A stretch of 64,000 bases of DNA. It comes from Clostridiales bacterium (GTDB taxonomy: Bacteria; Bacillota; Clostridia; Christensenellales; Aristaeellaceae). Both the position numbers and the translations under genes were made by a program. The notes under the pieces are model-generated. The model saw only the letters and a list, made by a program, of their open reading frames with translations. It was not told where the DNA came from and searched no databases. The first letter of the stretch is position 1. Every line of letters begins with the position of its first letter. Of the stretch, positions 1 to 7,648 are shown piece after piece. Location: assembly GCA_004554085.1 (NCBI GenBank), contig SFNY01000024.1:1-64000 (forward strand). Direction: 5' to 3'.

Positions 1-16
1 TACAGGGGTGATGGCG

Positions 17-319
17 ATGAACGAGTCAGTGATTGTGGCGCTCGTCACCGCAGGTGCAGCCATATTGAGCAACGTGGTGCTCAGCAGCAAAAACAGCCGG
101 GAGATCGACCACAAGCTGGAGACCCATCAGGCGGTGACGGACGCAAAGCTGGAGGAGCTGACCCGCGAGGTGCGGGAGCACAACAACTTTGCCCGGAGAA
201 TGCCCGTGCTGGAGGAGAAGATCAGCGTGGCGAACCATCGGATTGGGAATCTGGAGAGTGGTCTGAGGCAACTGCGCCAGGGGAATGCAGAAGGGGCGCG
301 AGTATTCTGCAATGAATGA
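17..319 (+). CDS. Small phage-type membrane/coiled-coil protein
   Basis: This 100-residue protein opens with one hydrophobic segment (about residues 4-22) followed by a charged, coiled-coil-like tail containing the run ELTREVREHNNFARRMPVLE. That layout and wording resemble small proteins encoded beside holins and lysins in clostridial prophages; this is family memory, not a search. ATG 17 is preferred because the AGGGG at 4-8 is correctly spaced from it, while the ATG at 11 is too close. No other phage gene is visible, so it is either the last gene of a prophage lying to the left or a remnant. A role in lysis-associated membrane anchoring is possible but unproven. Confidence 0.55.
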   Translation: MNESVIVALVTAGAAILSNVVLSSKNSREIDHKLETHQAVTDAKLEELTREVREHNNFARRMPVLEEKISVANHRIGNLESGLRQLRQGNAEGARVFCNE

Positions 320-329
320 AGGTTGGGAT

Positions 330-369
330 AAAAACTGAGCCTCCTGAAAACGAAGTGCTTCAGGAGGCT
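330..369 (-). terminator. Terminator-like hairpin, leftward
   Basis: An 11-bp perfect inverted repeat (338-348 with 359-369) is followed, read on the minus strand, by a T-rich tail at 330-334. It could end leftward transcription from the tRNA operon, or be the right border of the phage-like segment. The plus-strand side lacks a T run. Confidence 0.5.
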
Positions 370-373
370 GCAA

Positions 374-393
374 GTGACTCATCGGGGATTCGA
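374..393 (-). repeat. 20-bp duplicate of the tRNA-Lys 3' end
   Basis: These 20 bases are identical to 511-530, which is the 3' half of the T arm, the acceptor strand, the discriminator base and the first C of CCA of tRNA-Lys. A partial tRNA 3' end lying between a phage-type gene and the intact tRNA is what integrases leave at attachment sites. The two copies are only 137 bp apart, so this may instead be a decayed or tandem att site. Confidence 0.6.
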
Positions 394-471
394 TTCTCGC
401 CTGCGGGCTCGGTCAGGGTCGGCTCTGACGCTCCACTGGAGCGTCATTCACTCCCGACCCTTCGAATCCCC
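384..471. other. Nested hairpin with tRNA T-arm-like ends
   Basis: Three nested inverted repeats stack here: 384-393 with 462-471 (10 bp), 416-422 with 454-460 (7 bp), and a perfect 8-bp hairpin 427-434/438-445 with a 3-base loop. The outermost pair resembles a T-arm 3' half on each strand. It does not fold as a normal tRNA and holds no convincing reading frame. It may be a structured RNA, an att-associated structure or a rearranged tRNA fragment. Confidence 0.5.
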
Positions 472-478
472 GCAGCAT

Positions 479-509
479 CAAAAAAGCCGCGTGGAAAACC
501 ACACGGCTG
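479..509 (-). terminator. Terminator of the tRNA operon
   Basis: Read leftward, a 10-bp stem (500-509 with 486-495, one G-T pair) with loop TTTT is followed by six T residues. It sits directly after the encoded CCA of tRNA-Lys, the last gene of the operon. Confidence 0.8.
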
Positions 510-584
510 GTGACTCATCGGGGATTCGAACCCCGGACACCCTGATTAAAAGTCAGGTGCTCTACCGACTGAGCTAATGAATCA
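509..584 (-). tRNA. tRNA-Lys (anticodon TTT)
   Basis: A full cloverleaf can be drawn: acceptor GATTCAT with ATGAGTC, anticodon loop CTTTTAA giving anticodon TTT, T loop TTCGAAT, discriminator A at 512 and an encoded CCA (509-511). It is last in the leftward tRNA group. Its 3' end is duplicated at 374-393, so it may be an integration target. Confidence 0.95.
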
Positions 585-589
585 TGTCT

Positions 590-664
590 GGCTGGGGCGG
601 CTGGGGTCGAACCAGCGAATGCCAGAGTCAAAGTCTGGTGCCTTACCGCTTGGCTACGCCCCAA
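590..664 (-). tRNA. tRNA-Gln (anticodon TTG)
   Basis: The acceptor TGGGGCG pairs with CGCCCCA, the anticodon loop CTTTGAC gives TTG, the T loop is TTCGACC and the discriminator is G at 593. CCA appears to be encoded at 590-592. It is third in the operon. Confidence 0.93.
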
Positions 665-671
665 TAAAGCA

Positions 672-694
672 AAAAAGCCACGCCGGCTTTTATG
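672..694 (-). terminator. Intra-operon terminator-like hairpin
   Basis: Six base pairs (675-680 with 686-691) with a 5-base loop are followed by TTTTTT when read leftward. It lies between tRNA-His and tRNA-Gln, so part of the transcription may stop here. The other strand also ends in TTTT, so it could work both ways. Confidence 0.55.
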
Positions 695-705
695 AAGAAG
701 AAAAT

Positions 706-782
706 GGGGTGAGTAGTGGGGCTCGAACCCACGACCTCCAGGGCCACAACCTGGCACTCTAACCAACTGAGCTATACCCACC
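706..782 (-). tRNA. tRNA-His (anticodon GTG)
   Basis: The acceptor GTGGGTA pairs with TACTCAC, the loop TTGTGGC gives GTG, and the discriminator is C at 709, as expected for tRNA-His. The extra 5' G (position -1) is encoded at 782 and CCA at 706-708. Confidence 0.95.
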
Positions 783-788
783 ATATTC

Positions 789-865
<77 letters not shown>

Positions 866-908
866 AAACTTAGCGCAGCGGGGGAATTAACCCTACCGAC
901 GAGTCAAA

Positions 909-937
909 ATTATAGCACGAAAGTTCCGGTTTGTCCA
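909..937 (-). promoter_or_regulatory. Promoter of the tRNA operon
   Basis: On the minus strand TGGACA (932-937) is followed by 17 bases and a perfect TATAAT (909-914). Transcription would start about 35 bases before tRNA-Arg. Confidence 0.85.
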
Positions 938-1013
938 TAGTTTTTTTCAAATAAATCCAACTTTTAACGTTTGTATGTGCTACAATGTCAGCAGACGAGA
1001 CGGAGGGAGGACA

Positions 1014-2318
1014 ATGCGCTTGCAAAGGGTTCTGTGTGCGGTTCTGGTGGCCGTGATGCTGCTTGCGGGAAATGCGCAGGCGGCGCTGTGCGTGCGCATG
1101 GACGACGGCGCGGTGCTGCTGAACCGCGACGGCGGCGAGATCGTTGTGCCCGGAACGTACTCGGACATCGTTTCCCTGGGCGGCGGGCTTTATGCGGCGG
1201 GCAATAAAGGTGGGCTCTATGCGCTGATGGACGAGGGTGGCGCGCTGTGCACGGACTTCCTCTACGACCAGCTCCGCTGTGAGGATGACCTGCTGCTCGC
1301 GCAGCGGGACGGCCTGTGGGGCATGCTGCGCACCGATGGCAGCCCCTTGAGCGGATTCGTGTACAGCTGGATGCAGCCCAACGGAACGGGCGGCGCGTGG
1401 GCCATCGCGGGCGACCGCAGCGACACGGAGTCCGATCCGCTGTACCGCGTGTCCGCAGCGGGCGCTGCATGGGAGACGGGCCTGCGGGTGCATGCCGTCG
1501 GCGGCGGAAGCGAGGGCATGCTCAGCGTGCAGCTGCCCGGAGAGCGCTACTACGGCTACTGCGACGCGTCAGGAGAACTTGCGATCCCGGCGCTGTTCGA
1601 CTATGCCGGGGACTTCACCGGCGGGTTGGCTGCGGCGGTGCTGGACGGCCGCTACGGGGCCATCAACATGTCTGGCGCGTGGGTGCTCCAGCCGGAGTAT
1701 GATTTCCTCCAAATCTCTTCTGCGGGCTTCATCCTCGCCGCAGTGGAGCTGGAGGGCGTGTACGTGTACGATGATAGCGGCGCAGAGCTTGCCCGCTATG
1801 AGGGCAGCGACGTATACGCGGCGCTGGTGGGCGAGGGCTACGTCGTGTCGAACCCCGACGCGCTGCAGCTCTACGACGCTTCCGGCGCGCTGATGCTGGA
1901 GACCTTGCACGATGTGAGCGTCACCGAGGGCATTGGAGGAGCGTGGATCGTGTCCGAGGGCGCGTGGGGCGAGAGCTGCGTGCGACTGCTGGGAAGCGAC
2001 GCGTCCTACCAGAACCTCTATCCGCTGGGGACGGCGGGGGAGAACGCGCTCTATGCGTGCATGACGGTCAACGTGGGCCGCTATATGAACGACAGGCTGG
2101 GAGAGATCCAGCTCTCCACAGACATGGAATCCGCCCGCTACGGCGTGGTGGGGAGCGACGGCGGGCTGCTGCTGGAGCCGGTCTACCGCGCGCTGTACTT
2201 CCTGGAGGACGATCGCCTGCTGGCGCGCAGCGACGAGGCATGGCTGGTCGTGGATTCCGGAGGCGAGGTCTACTGGCAGTGGGACGCGCCTATGCAAACG
2301 GAAGCGACCAGCTTCTGA
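1014..2318 (+). CDS. Secreted WG-repeat protein
   Basis: This 434-residue protein has an N-terminal signal peptide (RLQRVLCAVLVAVMLLAG, cut near NAQA). The rest consists of degenerate repeats of the WG type, in which Gly-Leu-Trp/Tyr-Gly/Ala turns recur roughly every 40-60 residues (for example GLYALMDEGG, GLWGMLRTDG and GRYGAINMSG). WG repeats usually form extracellular beta-propeller-like scaffolds of unknown ligand. ATG 1014 was chosen because GGAGGGAGG lies just upstream and only this start gives a clean signal peptide. Its 3' end overlaps the convergent dacF by 29 bp. A weak -10 (TACAAT, 981-986) precedes it. Confidence 0.75.
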   Translation: MRLQRVLCAVLVAVMLLAGNAQAALCVRMDDGAVLLNRDGGEIVVPGTYSDIVSLGGGLYAAGNKGGLYALMDEGGALCTDFLYDQLRCEDDLLLAQRDGLWGMLRTDGSPLSGFVYSWMQPNGTGGAWAIAGDRSDTESDPLYRVSAAGAAWETGLRVHAVGGGSEGMLSVQLPGERYYGYCDASGELAIPALFDYAGDFTGGLAAAVLDGRYGAINMSGAWVLQPEYDFLQISSAGFILAAVELEGVYVYDDSGAELARYEGSDVYAALVGEGYVVSNPDALQLYDASGALMLETLHDVSVTEGIGGAWIVSEGAWGESCVRLLGSDASYQNLYPLGTAGENALYACMTVNVGRYMNDRLGEIQLSTDMESARYGVVGSDGGLLLEPVYRALYFLEDDRLLARSDEAWLVVDSGGEVYWQWDAPMQTEATSF

Positions 2319-3405
2319 GCACGCTGCGCATCGCCGCCTTGAAGCTCCACAGGGGCACCCCCTGCGCGGCGACCAGGTCGCAGGCGTCCACCTCCTGTCC
2401 GTTGCAGATCAGCCGCGCCTGGCCGATCACCTGGCCCTTCTGAACCGGGGCCTCCAGATCCTCGATTTTGATCTCCACCTCCGGTTTGGAGCCGATTTCC
2501 ACCGCGGCGGCCAGATTCTCCGCAGCCAAGGCGTCCACCTGGTTCGCGTCGCCGTTGAGCACGCTGGCCTGCCCGGCAAGCTCGCCGGACGAGAGCGCCC
2601 GCTCCATGCGGAAGTGCTCGAAGCCGTAATCCAGCATCACAGTCGCCGTGTCGAACCAGGTGTAGCAGTTCAGTACCGTTCCGATCAGCTCCAGACCGTC
2701 CCGCTCCGCAGAAAATACCAGACAGCGCCCTGCCTTCGATGTGAAGCCGGTCTTGCCGCCCGTTGCGCCTTCATAGTCGCTCAACAGGCGGTTTTTGTTT
2801 TCCAGCACGCGGCTGTACTCGTTGCCCACCCAGGGAATCACCTTGCGTTGGGTGCCGGTGATCGTGCGGAAGTCCGCGCTCTGCATCGCTGCACGCATGA
2901 TCCGCGCCAGTCCCAGCGCGCTGGCACGGTGCCCCTCCGCGTCCAGACCGTGGGGATTGACGAAGTGCGCGTCGGCGTTCAGCTCCTCCGCACGCCGGTT
3001 CATCATCGCCGCGAAGTCCTCCACGCTGCCGGCGACGTGCTCCGCGATGGCCACCGCCGCGTCGTTCCCGCTGCGCAGCATCAGGCCGTAGAGCATCTGC
3101 TCCATGGTCAATGTCTCGCCCTCGGACAGGTACAGCGACGTGCCCTCCACGCCGTGGGCGTTCTTCCCAGCGGTCACGTCCTCGTCAAGCGCGCTGTTCT
3201 CCAGGGCGACCAGCGCCGTCATGATCTTCGTGCAGGAGGCCTCGGGCAGCATCTCGTCCGCGTTCTGGGCGAAGAGGATGCGCCCACTCTCGCCGTCGAT
3301 CAGCACCGCGCCCTTCGCCGCCACCGTCAGCGCCTCCGAGGCCCGGGCGGAGGTGAGCGCCAGCAGCGCCGCCGCGACGATCGCCAGAATTCTCCGTTTG
3401 CGCAT
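2290..3405 (-). CDS. dacF: D-alanyl-D-alanine carboxypeptidase (PBP5/DacF type)
   Basis: A 371-residue exported serine DD-peptidase that trims the terminal D-Ala of peptidoglycan stem peptides. A signal peptide covers about residues 1-23. The catalytic motifs of the family are present: SxxK in ASCTKIMTALV (about residue 57), SGN in RSGNDAAVAI, and KTG in GGKTGFTSKAGRC. The C-terminal beta domain typical of PBP5-type enzymes follows from about residue 270. The gene lies 57 bases after the DUF1836 gene. The ribosome binding site (GGAGG) is part of a perfect hairpin described separately, suggesting translational control. The assignment to the DacF/DacA group is firm; the exact paralogue is not. 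Confidence 0.93.
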   Translation of the reverse strand: MRKRRILAIVAAALLALTSARASEALTVAAKGAVLIDGESGRILFAQNADEMLPEASCTKIMTALVALENSALDEDVTAGKNAHGVEGTSLYLSEGETLTMEQMLYGLMLRSGNDAAVAIAEHVAGSVEDFAAMMNRRAEELNADAHFVNPHGLDAEGHRASALGLARIMRAAMQSADFRTITGTQRKVIPWVGNEYSRVLENKNRLLSDYEGATGGKTGFTSKAGRCLVFSAERDGLELIGTVLNCYTWFDTATVMLDYGFEHFRMERALSSGELAGQASVLNGDANQVDALAAENLAAAVEIGSKPEVEIKIEDLEAPVQKGQVIGQARLICNGQEVDACDLVAAQGVPLWSFKAAMRSVLRSWSLPFA

Positions 3406-3412
3406 AAAATAA

Positions 3413-3434
3413 CCTCCGATACAGGTATCGGAGG
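3413..3434 (-). promoter_or_regulatory. Hairpin burying the dacF ribosome binding site
   Basis: A perfect 10-bp inverted repeat with a 2-base gap lies just before dacF. Its 3' arm on the minus strand contains GGAGG, the only Shine-Dalgarno site for the ATG at 3405. Folding would hide it. With so short a gap the real loop must open one or two pairs. No T run follows, so it is not a terminator. Confidence 0.6.
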
Positions 3435-3462
3435 ATTCTATGCGGGGAAAGCTTGTTTTTTG

Positions 3463-3963
3463 CTAGGACTCTGCCTCGGGTTCGGGCGCGCTGTGCAGCA
3501 TGCACTCGCAGCCCGCGCAGTAGGAGGAGGAGAAGATGGCACAGTCCAGCGCGGGGGAGAGTCCGCTGTGCATCTCGAGCACATTGCGGATGGATTCCTC
3601 CTGCCGTGCGCAGAACAGGGTGTAGAGGCGCTGCACATCTGCCTCGTCCTCGACGCGCAGCATCTCGCGGATGTCCTCCATGGTGCACACCCGCTTCAGC
3701 GCCACGATCATGAACAGCATGGCGATCTGCAAGCGGCTGTACTTCTTGCCCGTGGGGCGGGGGATCAGCTTGTTCTTGACGTAGTTGTTGATCATGGGCG
3801 CGGAGAGATAGCCCTTCGTGCTCTCGCCGTAGAGGGGCTCGTAGGCGCGGGTGATGAAGGTGATGACCTGATCCATGTACAGGCCCAGATCGGGAATCTG
3901 CTCCCAGGGCACGGGCTTGTAGCGGCCCAGCTCGCCGTACACGCGCTCCAGCGTATTATCCAT
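3463..3963 (-). CDS. DUF1836 family protein
   Basis: A 166-residue protein of the DUF1836 type, recognised by LSAPMINNYVKNKLIPRPTG, the helix-turn-helix-like piece (about residues 58-77), followed by RYSRLQI/AMLFMIVALK-type helices. Members are common in Clostridia and are thought to be MerR-like transcription regulators; their targets are unknown. The C-terminal 30 residues carry a Cys cluster (SSSYCAGCECML). ATG 3963 follows AGGAGG at good spacing; an upstream ATG at 3999 has none. It is first in a short leftward unit with dacF, driven by the promoter at 3988-4016. Confidence 0.8.
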   Translation of the reverse strand: MDNTLERVYGELGRYKPVPWEQIPDLGLYMDQVITFITRAYEPLYGESTKGYLSAPMINNYVKNKLIPRPTGKKYSRLQIAMLFMIVALKRVCTMEDIREMLRVEDEADVQRLYTLFCARQEESIRNVLEMHSGLSPALDCAIFSSSYCAGCECMLHSAPEPEAES

Positions 3964-3987
3964 GCGAAATTCCTCCTGCTCGATACG

Positions 3988-4016
3988 ATTATAGCACATT
4001 CCATCGAATTTGCCAA
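3988..4016 (-). promoter_or_regulatory. Promoter of DUF1836-dacF
   Basis: TTGGCA (minus strand, 4011-4016), 17 bases, TATAAT (3988-3993). It is back to back with the promoter of the SGNH hydrolase at 4036. Confidence 0.8.
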
Positions 4017-4035
4017 CTATGTTTTCAAAAAGGAC

Positions 4036-4064
4036 TTGACAAAGATGAAAAAACGATGTAATCT
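4036..4064 (+). promoter_or_regulatory. Promoter of the SGNH hydrolase
   Basis: A perfect TTGACA (4036-4041), 17 bases and TAATCT (4059-4064). A palindrome GTTTTGAAAAC (4066-4076) lies directly at the expected start point, and a related GTTTTCAAAA lies at 4021-4030, so a repressor could bind both sides. Confidence 0.8.
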
Positions 4065-4139
4065 AGTTTTGAAAACCAGATTCGAAGCCGCGAACCGTGC
4101 GGCAGGGAGCTTTCGATCAGAACCCGAGGGGGTGTAAAT

Positions 4140-4811
4140 ATGTACGATAAGGTGCTGAGCGTCTGGGGTGATTCCATCGCCAAGGGCGTGATTTTTGACG
4201 AGGCGCGGGGCAGGTACGCGGTGCTGAAGGACAGCTGCCTGTCGAGGCTTGCCCGGGAAAAGGGCGTTTCTGTGGAGAACCATTCGGTGATGGGTCAGAC
4301 CAGCGAGAACGCGCTGGAGCGCATGCGGGCGGAGGATCTGAAGCCCGGCGAGGTCGCCGTGATCGAGTACGGCGGCAACGACTGCGATCTGGACTGGCAG
4401 GCGGTGTCCGATCATCCCGAGCTTCCCCAGTTCGGCAAGGTTCCCCTTGCGAAGTTCGCCCAGAATCTGAAGGAACTGGTGCGCCGGGTGGGCGCGGCGG
4501 GTGCGGAGCCGGTGCTGGTCACGCCTGCACCGCTGATCTCCCAGCGCTACTTCGATTGGGTGTCGAAGGGCCGCAGCAGCGAGAACATCCTGCGCTACCT
4601 GGGCGACGTGGAGCACATCTTCCGCTGGCAGGACGGCTACGCGGAGTGCGTGCGCAGCGTTGCAAGGGAGCTGGGCGTGCGCCTGGTGGACGTGCGCAGC
4701 CGCATGCTGGAGTCCGGCAATCTGGACGAGCTGATGTGCGTGGACGGCATCCATCCCAACGCGGCGGGCCATGCGCTGATCTACGAGGCCATCGCGCCGC
4801 GCTTTGCCTGA
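4140..4811 (+). CDS. SGNH/GDSL-family hydrolase
   Basis: A 223-residue esterase/lipase-like enzyme without signal peptide, so probably cytoplasmic. Block I is VWGDSIAKG (nucleophile Ser about residue 12), the oxyanion Gly/Asn block is YGGNDCDLDW (about residue 80), and the catalytic Asp/His block is VDGIHPNAAGH near residue 208. Its substrate cannot be read from the sequence; relatives act on acyl esters, including deacetylation of sugars. GAGGGGGTG precedes the ATG. It is a single-gene unit ending in a terminator at 4836-4872. Confidence 0.88.
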   Translation: MYDKVLSVWGDSIAKGVIFDEARGRYAVLKDSCLSRLAREKGVSVENHSVMGQTSENALERMRAEDLKPGEVAVIEYGGNDCDLDWQAVSDHPELPQFGKVPLAKFAQNLKELVRRVGAAGAEPVLVTPAPLISQRYFDWVSKGRSSENILRYLGDVEHIFRWQDGYAECVRSVARELGVRLVDVRSRMLESGNLDELMCVDGIHPNAAGHALIYEAIAPRFA

Positions 4812-4835
4812 ACTACATTTCTCTGATTTTTCCAT

Positions 4836-4872
4836 GGTCTCCGGCGAAAAGACGCGCCGGGGGCCGTTTTTT
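4836..4872 (+). terminator. Terminator after the SGNH hydrolase
   Basis: An 11-bp GC-rich stem (4836-4846 with 4855-4865, two G-T pairs) is followed by TTTTTT. Confidence 0.85.
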
Positions 4873-4874
4873 GT

Positions 4875-4903
4875 TTGCATCTTTCGATGGGCTGTGCTAT
4901 ACT
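4875..4903 (+). promoter_or_regulatory. Promoter of proBA
   Basis: TTGCAT (4875-4880), 17 bases, TATACT (4898-4903), beginning right after the preceding terminator. Confidence 0.8.
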
Positions 4904-4942
4904 GTGCCAAACGGAACCCAATGAATACACGGGGGTTTACAT

Positions 4943-5737
4943 ATGAATTATTTTGCGAATATCCGCCGCATCGTGGTGAAGGTGGGCACGTCCACGCTGA
5001 CCCACGACACCGGCAAGCTGAACCTGCGGCGCATGGATCATCTGGTGCGCGTGCTCTCGGACGTGCGCAACCGGGGCATCGAAGTCATCCTCGTGTCCTC
5101 CGGCGCCATCGGCGTGGGCGTGGGCAAGCTGAAGCTGCCCTCCAAGCCCCACGACATCGGCGGCCGTCAGGCCTGCGCGGCGGTGGGACAGTGTGAATTG
5201 ATGTACATCTACGACAAGTTCTTCGGCGAGTACGGCCACACCACCGCCCAGGTACTGCTCACCCGGGACTGCGTGGACGATCCCCGGCGGCTGTCCAACA
5301 TCCGCAACGCCTTTGACCGCCTGCTGGATCTGGGCGCGCTGCCGATCATCAATGAGAACGACACCGTCGCCACCGAGGAGATCGAGTTCGGCGACAACGA
5401 CACCCTGTCGGCGGTGGTCGCGCGCATCGTGAAGGCCGACGCGCTGGTGATCCTCACCGACATCGACGGCCTGCACGCGGAGAACCCGAAGCAGAACCCG
5501 GATGCGCCGCTGATTCACGTGGTGGAGGAGGTCACCGAGGACACCCGGCGCATCGCCGGCGGCGCAGGCTCCTCCCGGGGCACCGGCGGCATGTACACCA
5601 AGATCATCGCCGCGGGTCAGGCCACCCGCGAGGGCATCACCACCGCCATCATCGATGGCTCCACGCCGGAAAACCTGTACCGCCTGCTGGAGGGCGAGGA
5701 GATCGGAACCGTGTTCCCCGCGAGAGGAGGCTGCTAA
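4943..5737 (+). CDS. proB: Glutamate 5-kinase
   Basis: Catalyses the first step of proline synthesis, the ATP-dependent phosphorylation of glutamate. The amino acid kinase fold is seen in KVGTSTLTHD near the start, SSGAIGVG, NENDTVATEE, GDNDTLSAVVARIV, LTDIDGL and GTGGMYTKI. At 264 residues it stops after the kinase domain and lacks the C-terminal PUA domain of the 367-residue E. coli enzyme; such short forms are known in other bacteria. One base separates it from proA, so the two are translated together. Confidence 0.96.
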   Translation: MNYFANIRRIVVKVGTSTLTHDTGKLNLRRMDHLVRVLSDVRNRGIEVILVSSGAIGVGVGKLKLPSKPHDIGGRQACAAVGQCELMYIYDKFFGEYGHTTAQVLLTRDCVDDPRRLSNIRNAFDRLLDLGALPIINENDTVATEEIEFGDNDTLSAVVARIVKADALVILTDIDGLHAENPKQNPDAPLIHVVEEVTEDTRRIAGGAGSSRGTGGMYTKIIAAGQATREGITTAIIDGSTPENLYRLLEGEEIGTVFPARGGC

Positions 5738-5738
5738 G

Positions 5739-6986
5739 ATGACGAATCTGAACATTCTGGGTAATCGGGCGCAGCGCGCGTCCCGGAAGCTTGCCGTGCT
5801 GCGCGCGCCGGAGAAGAACCGGGCGCTGATCGCCATGGCGAAGGCCGTGCAGGCCGCGCAGGAGGACATCCTTGCGGCCAACCGCGCCGACATCGACGCT
5901 GCACGCGAAAAGGGCACCCCGGAGCCGCTGATCGACCGTCTGGCGCTGAATCCGGGCCGCATCGCGGGCATGACAAAGGGCATGCGGGAGGTGGCGGAGC
6001 TTGCGGACCCCGTGGGACGGGTGCTCTCCGGCGGCACGCTGGACAACGGCCTGCGCATCGAGCAGCGCAGCGTGCCCTTCGGCGTGATCGGCATCATCTA
6101 CGAGGCCCGGCCCAACGTCACCGCGGACGCGGCGGCGCTGTGCTTCAAGAGCGGCAACGCCTGCATCCTGCGCGGCGGCAGCGAGGCGATTCGATCCAAT
6201 ATGGCCATCGCCAACGCCATGCGCAGCGGCCTGGAATCCGTGGGCGCGGACCCGGACAGCGTGATCCTGCTGGAGGACACCAGCCGCGAGACCGCGAACG
6301 CGCTGATGCGGCTGAACGAATACCTCGACCTGCTGATCCCCCGTGGCGGCGCGGGGCTGATCCGCTCCGTGGTGCAGAACGCCACCGTGCCGGTGATCGA
6401 GACCGGCGTGGGCAACTGCCACACCTACGTGGAGAAGAGCGCGGACGTTTCTATGGCGGCGGAGATCGTGTTCAACGCCAAGACCAGCCGTCCCTCGGTG
6501 TGCAACGCCATGGAGACGCTGCTGGTGGATCGTACAATCGCGGAGGTAGCGCTCCCGGCCATCGCCGCAAGGCTTGCGGAGAAAAACGTGGAGCTGCGCG
6601 GCTGCGAGGAGACCTGCCGCATCCTGCCCCAGGCGGTACCCGCCACCGAGGAGGACTATGCGAAGGAGTTCCTCGACTACATCCTAGCGGTGAAGGTCGT
6701 CGGCGGCATCGACGAGGCCCTTATGCACATCGCCCGCTACTCCACCCACCACAGCGAGTGCATCGTCACGGAAAACTACGCTGCTTCGGAGCGCTTTGCG
6801 GCGGAGGTGGACGCGGCGGCGGTGTACGTCAACGCCTCCACGCGCTTCACCGATGGCGGTCAGTTCGGCCTGGGCGCGGAGATCGGCATCTCCACCCAGA
6901 AGCTGCACGCCCGCGGCCCGATGGGCCTGAACCAGCTGGTCAGCTACAAGTACGTGATTCGCGGAAACGGTCAGGTGCGCGTTTAA
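5739..6986 (+). CDS. proA: Gamma-glutamyl phosphate reductase
   Basis: Reduces glutamyl 5-phosphate to glutamate semialdehyde with NADPH. The 415 residues match the full family length. The catalytic Cys lies in TSRPSVCNAMETLLVD (about residue 253); LIPRGGAGLI and FTDGGQFGLGAEIGIST are typical. ATG 5739 has GAGAGGAGG upstream and follows the proB stop by one base. No proC is in the window. Confidence 0.97.
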   Translation: MTNLNILGNRAQRASRKLAVLRAPEKNRALIAMAKAVQAAQEDILAANRADIDAAREKGTPEPLIDRLALNPGRIAGMTKGMREVAELADPVGRVLSGGTLDNGLRIEQRSVPFGVIGIIYEARPNVTADAAALCFKSGNACILRGGSEAIRSNMAIANAMRSGLESVGADPDSVILLEDTSRETANALMRLNEYLDLLIPRGGAGLIRSVVQNATVPVIETGVGNCHTYVEKSADVSMAAEIVFNAKTSRPSVCNAMETLLVDRTIAEVALPAIAARLAEKNVELRGCEETCRILPQAVPATEEDYAKEFLDYILAVKVVGGIDEALMHIARYSTHHSECIVTENYAASERFAAEVDAAAVYVNASTRFTDGGQFGLGAEIGISTQKLHARGPMGLNQLVSYKYVIRGNGQVRV

Positions 6987-7042
6987 GGAGCGCCTGAAGC
7001 GGGTATATAAAGAGCGGAACACAATCCAAGGAGGTAAGAATA

Positions 7043-7351
7043 ATGGCAGCAATCGCAGTCAATTCCGATAATTTTCAGAAGGTCGTTCTCGAGAGCGACA
7101 AGCCCGTGCTCGTAGACTTCTGGGCCAGCTGGTGCGGCCCGTGCAAGATGCTCTCCCCTGTGGTGGAGGAGCTGGCGGAGGCCCATCCGGAGATCGCCGT
7201 GGCCAAGGTGAACGTGGACGAGAATCCGGAGCTTGCGATGGTCTACCGCATCTCCGCCATCCCGGCGCTGATTCTGTTCAAGGATGGCAAGGTGGCGAAG
7301 CAGTCCGTGGGCTATCAGCCCCGCGAGGCGCTGGAGGAGCTGCTGAAGTGA
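7043..7351 (+). CDS. trxA: Thioredoxin
   Basis: A 102-residue thioredoxin fold with the redox motif WCGPC (Cys 31 and Cys 34) and the cis-Pro loop ISAIPALI. It reduces protein disulfides. AAGGAGGT precedes the ATG. The following rhodanese gene starts on the last base of its stop codon, so the pair is co-translated. It probably shares transcription with proBA, as no terminator lies between. Confidence 0.95.
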   Translation: MAAIAVNSDNFQKVVLESDKPVLVDFWASWCGPCKMLSPVVEELAEAHPEIAVAKVNVDENPELAMVYRISAIPALILFKDGKVAKQSVGYQPREALEELLK

Positions 7352-7644
7352 TGGAAGCCTTTGAGACCATCGACGAGGGCGTGCAGCTCTGTCGAAGCAC
7401 ACCCAATGCCGTGCTGCTGGACGTGCGCACCCCGGAGGAGTACGCCGAGGGGCACATCCCCGGCAGCGTCAACCATCCACTGGAGCGCATGCAGACCTAC
7501 GACGGCGACGTCTCCGCGCCCATCTTTGCCTACTGCCGCAGCGGTTCGCGCAGCGCCCGGGCCGTGGCGCTGCTGAAGGAGCTGGACTACGAGGCGGTGA
7601 ACCTCGGCGGCATCATCGACTATCGCGGCGAACTGGAAAGGTAA
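7351..7644 (+). CDS. Rhodanese-domain protein
   Basis: A single-domain 97-residue rhodanese with the conserved LDVRTPEEYAEGHIPGSVN and an active-site loop CRSGSRSA (Cys about residue 64), expected to carry a persulfide. The start ATG overlaps the thioredoxin stop (TGATG), so translation is coupled. Pairing with thioredoxin suggests that thioredoxin accepts or reduces the persulfide, but the actual sulfur donor is unknown. Confidence 0.93.
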   Translation: MEAFETIDEGVQLCRSTPNAVLLDVRTPEEYAEGHIPGSVNHPLERMQTYDGDVSAPIFAYCRSGSRSARAVALLKELDYEAVNLGGIIDYRGELER

Positions 7645-7648
7645 ATGA

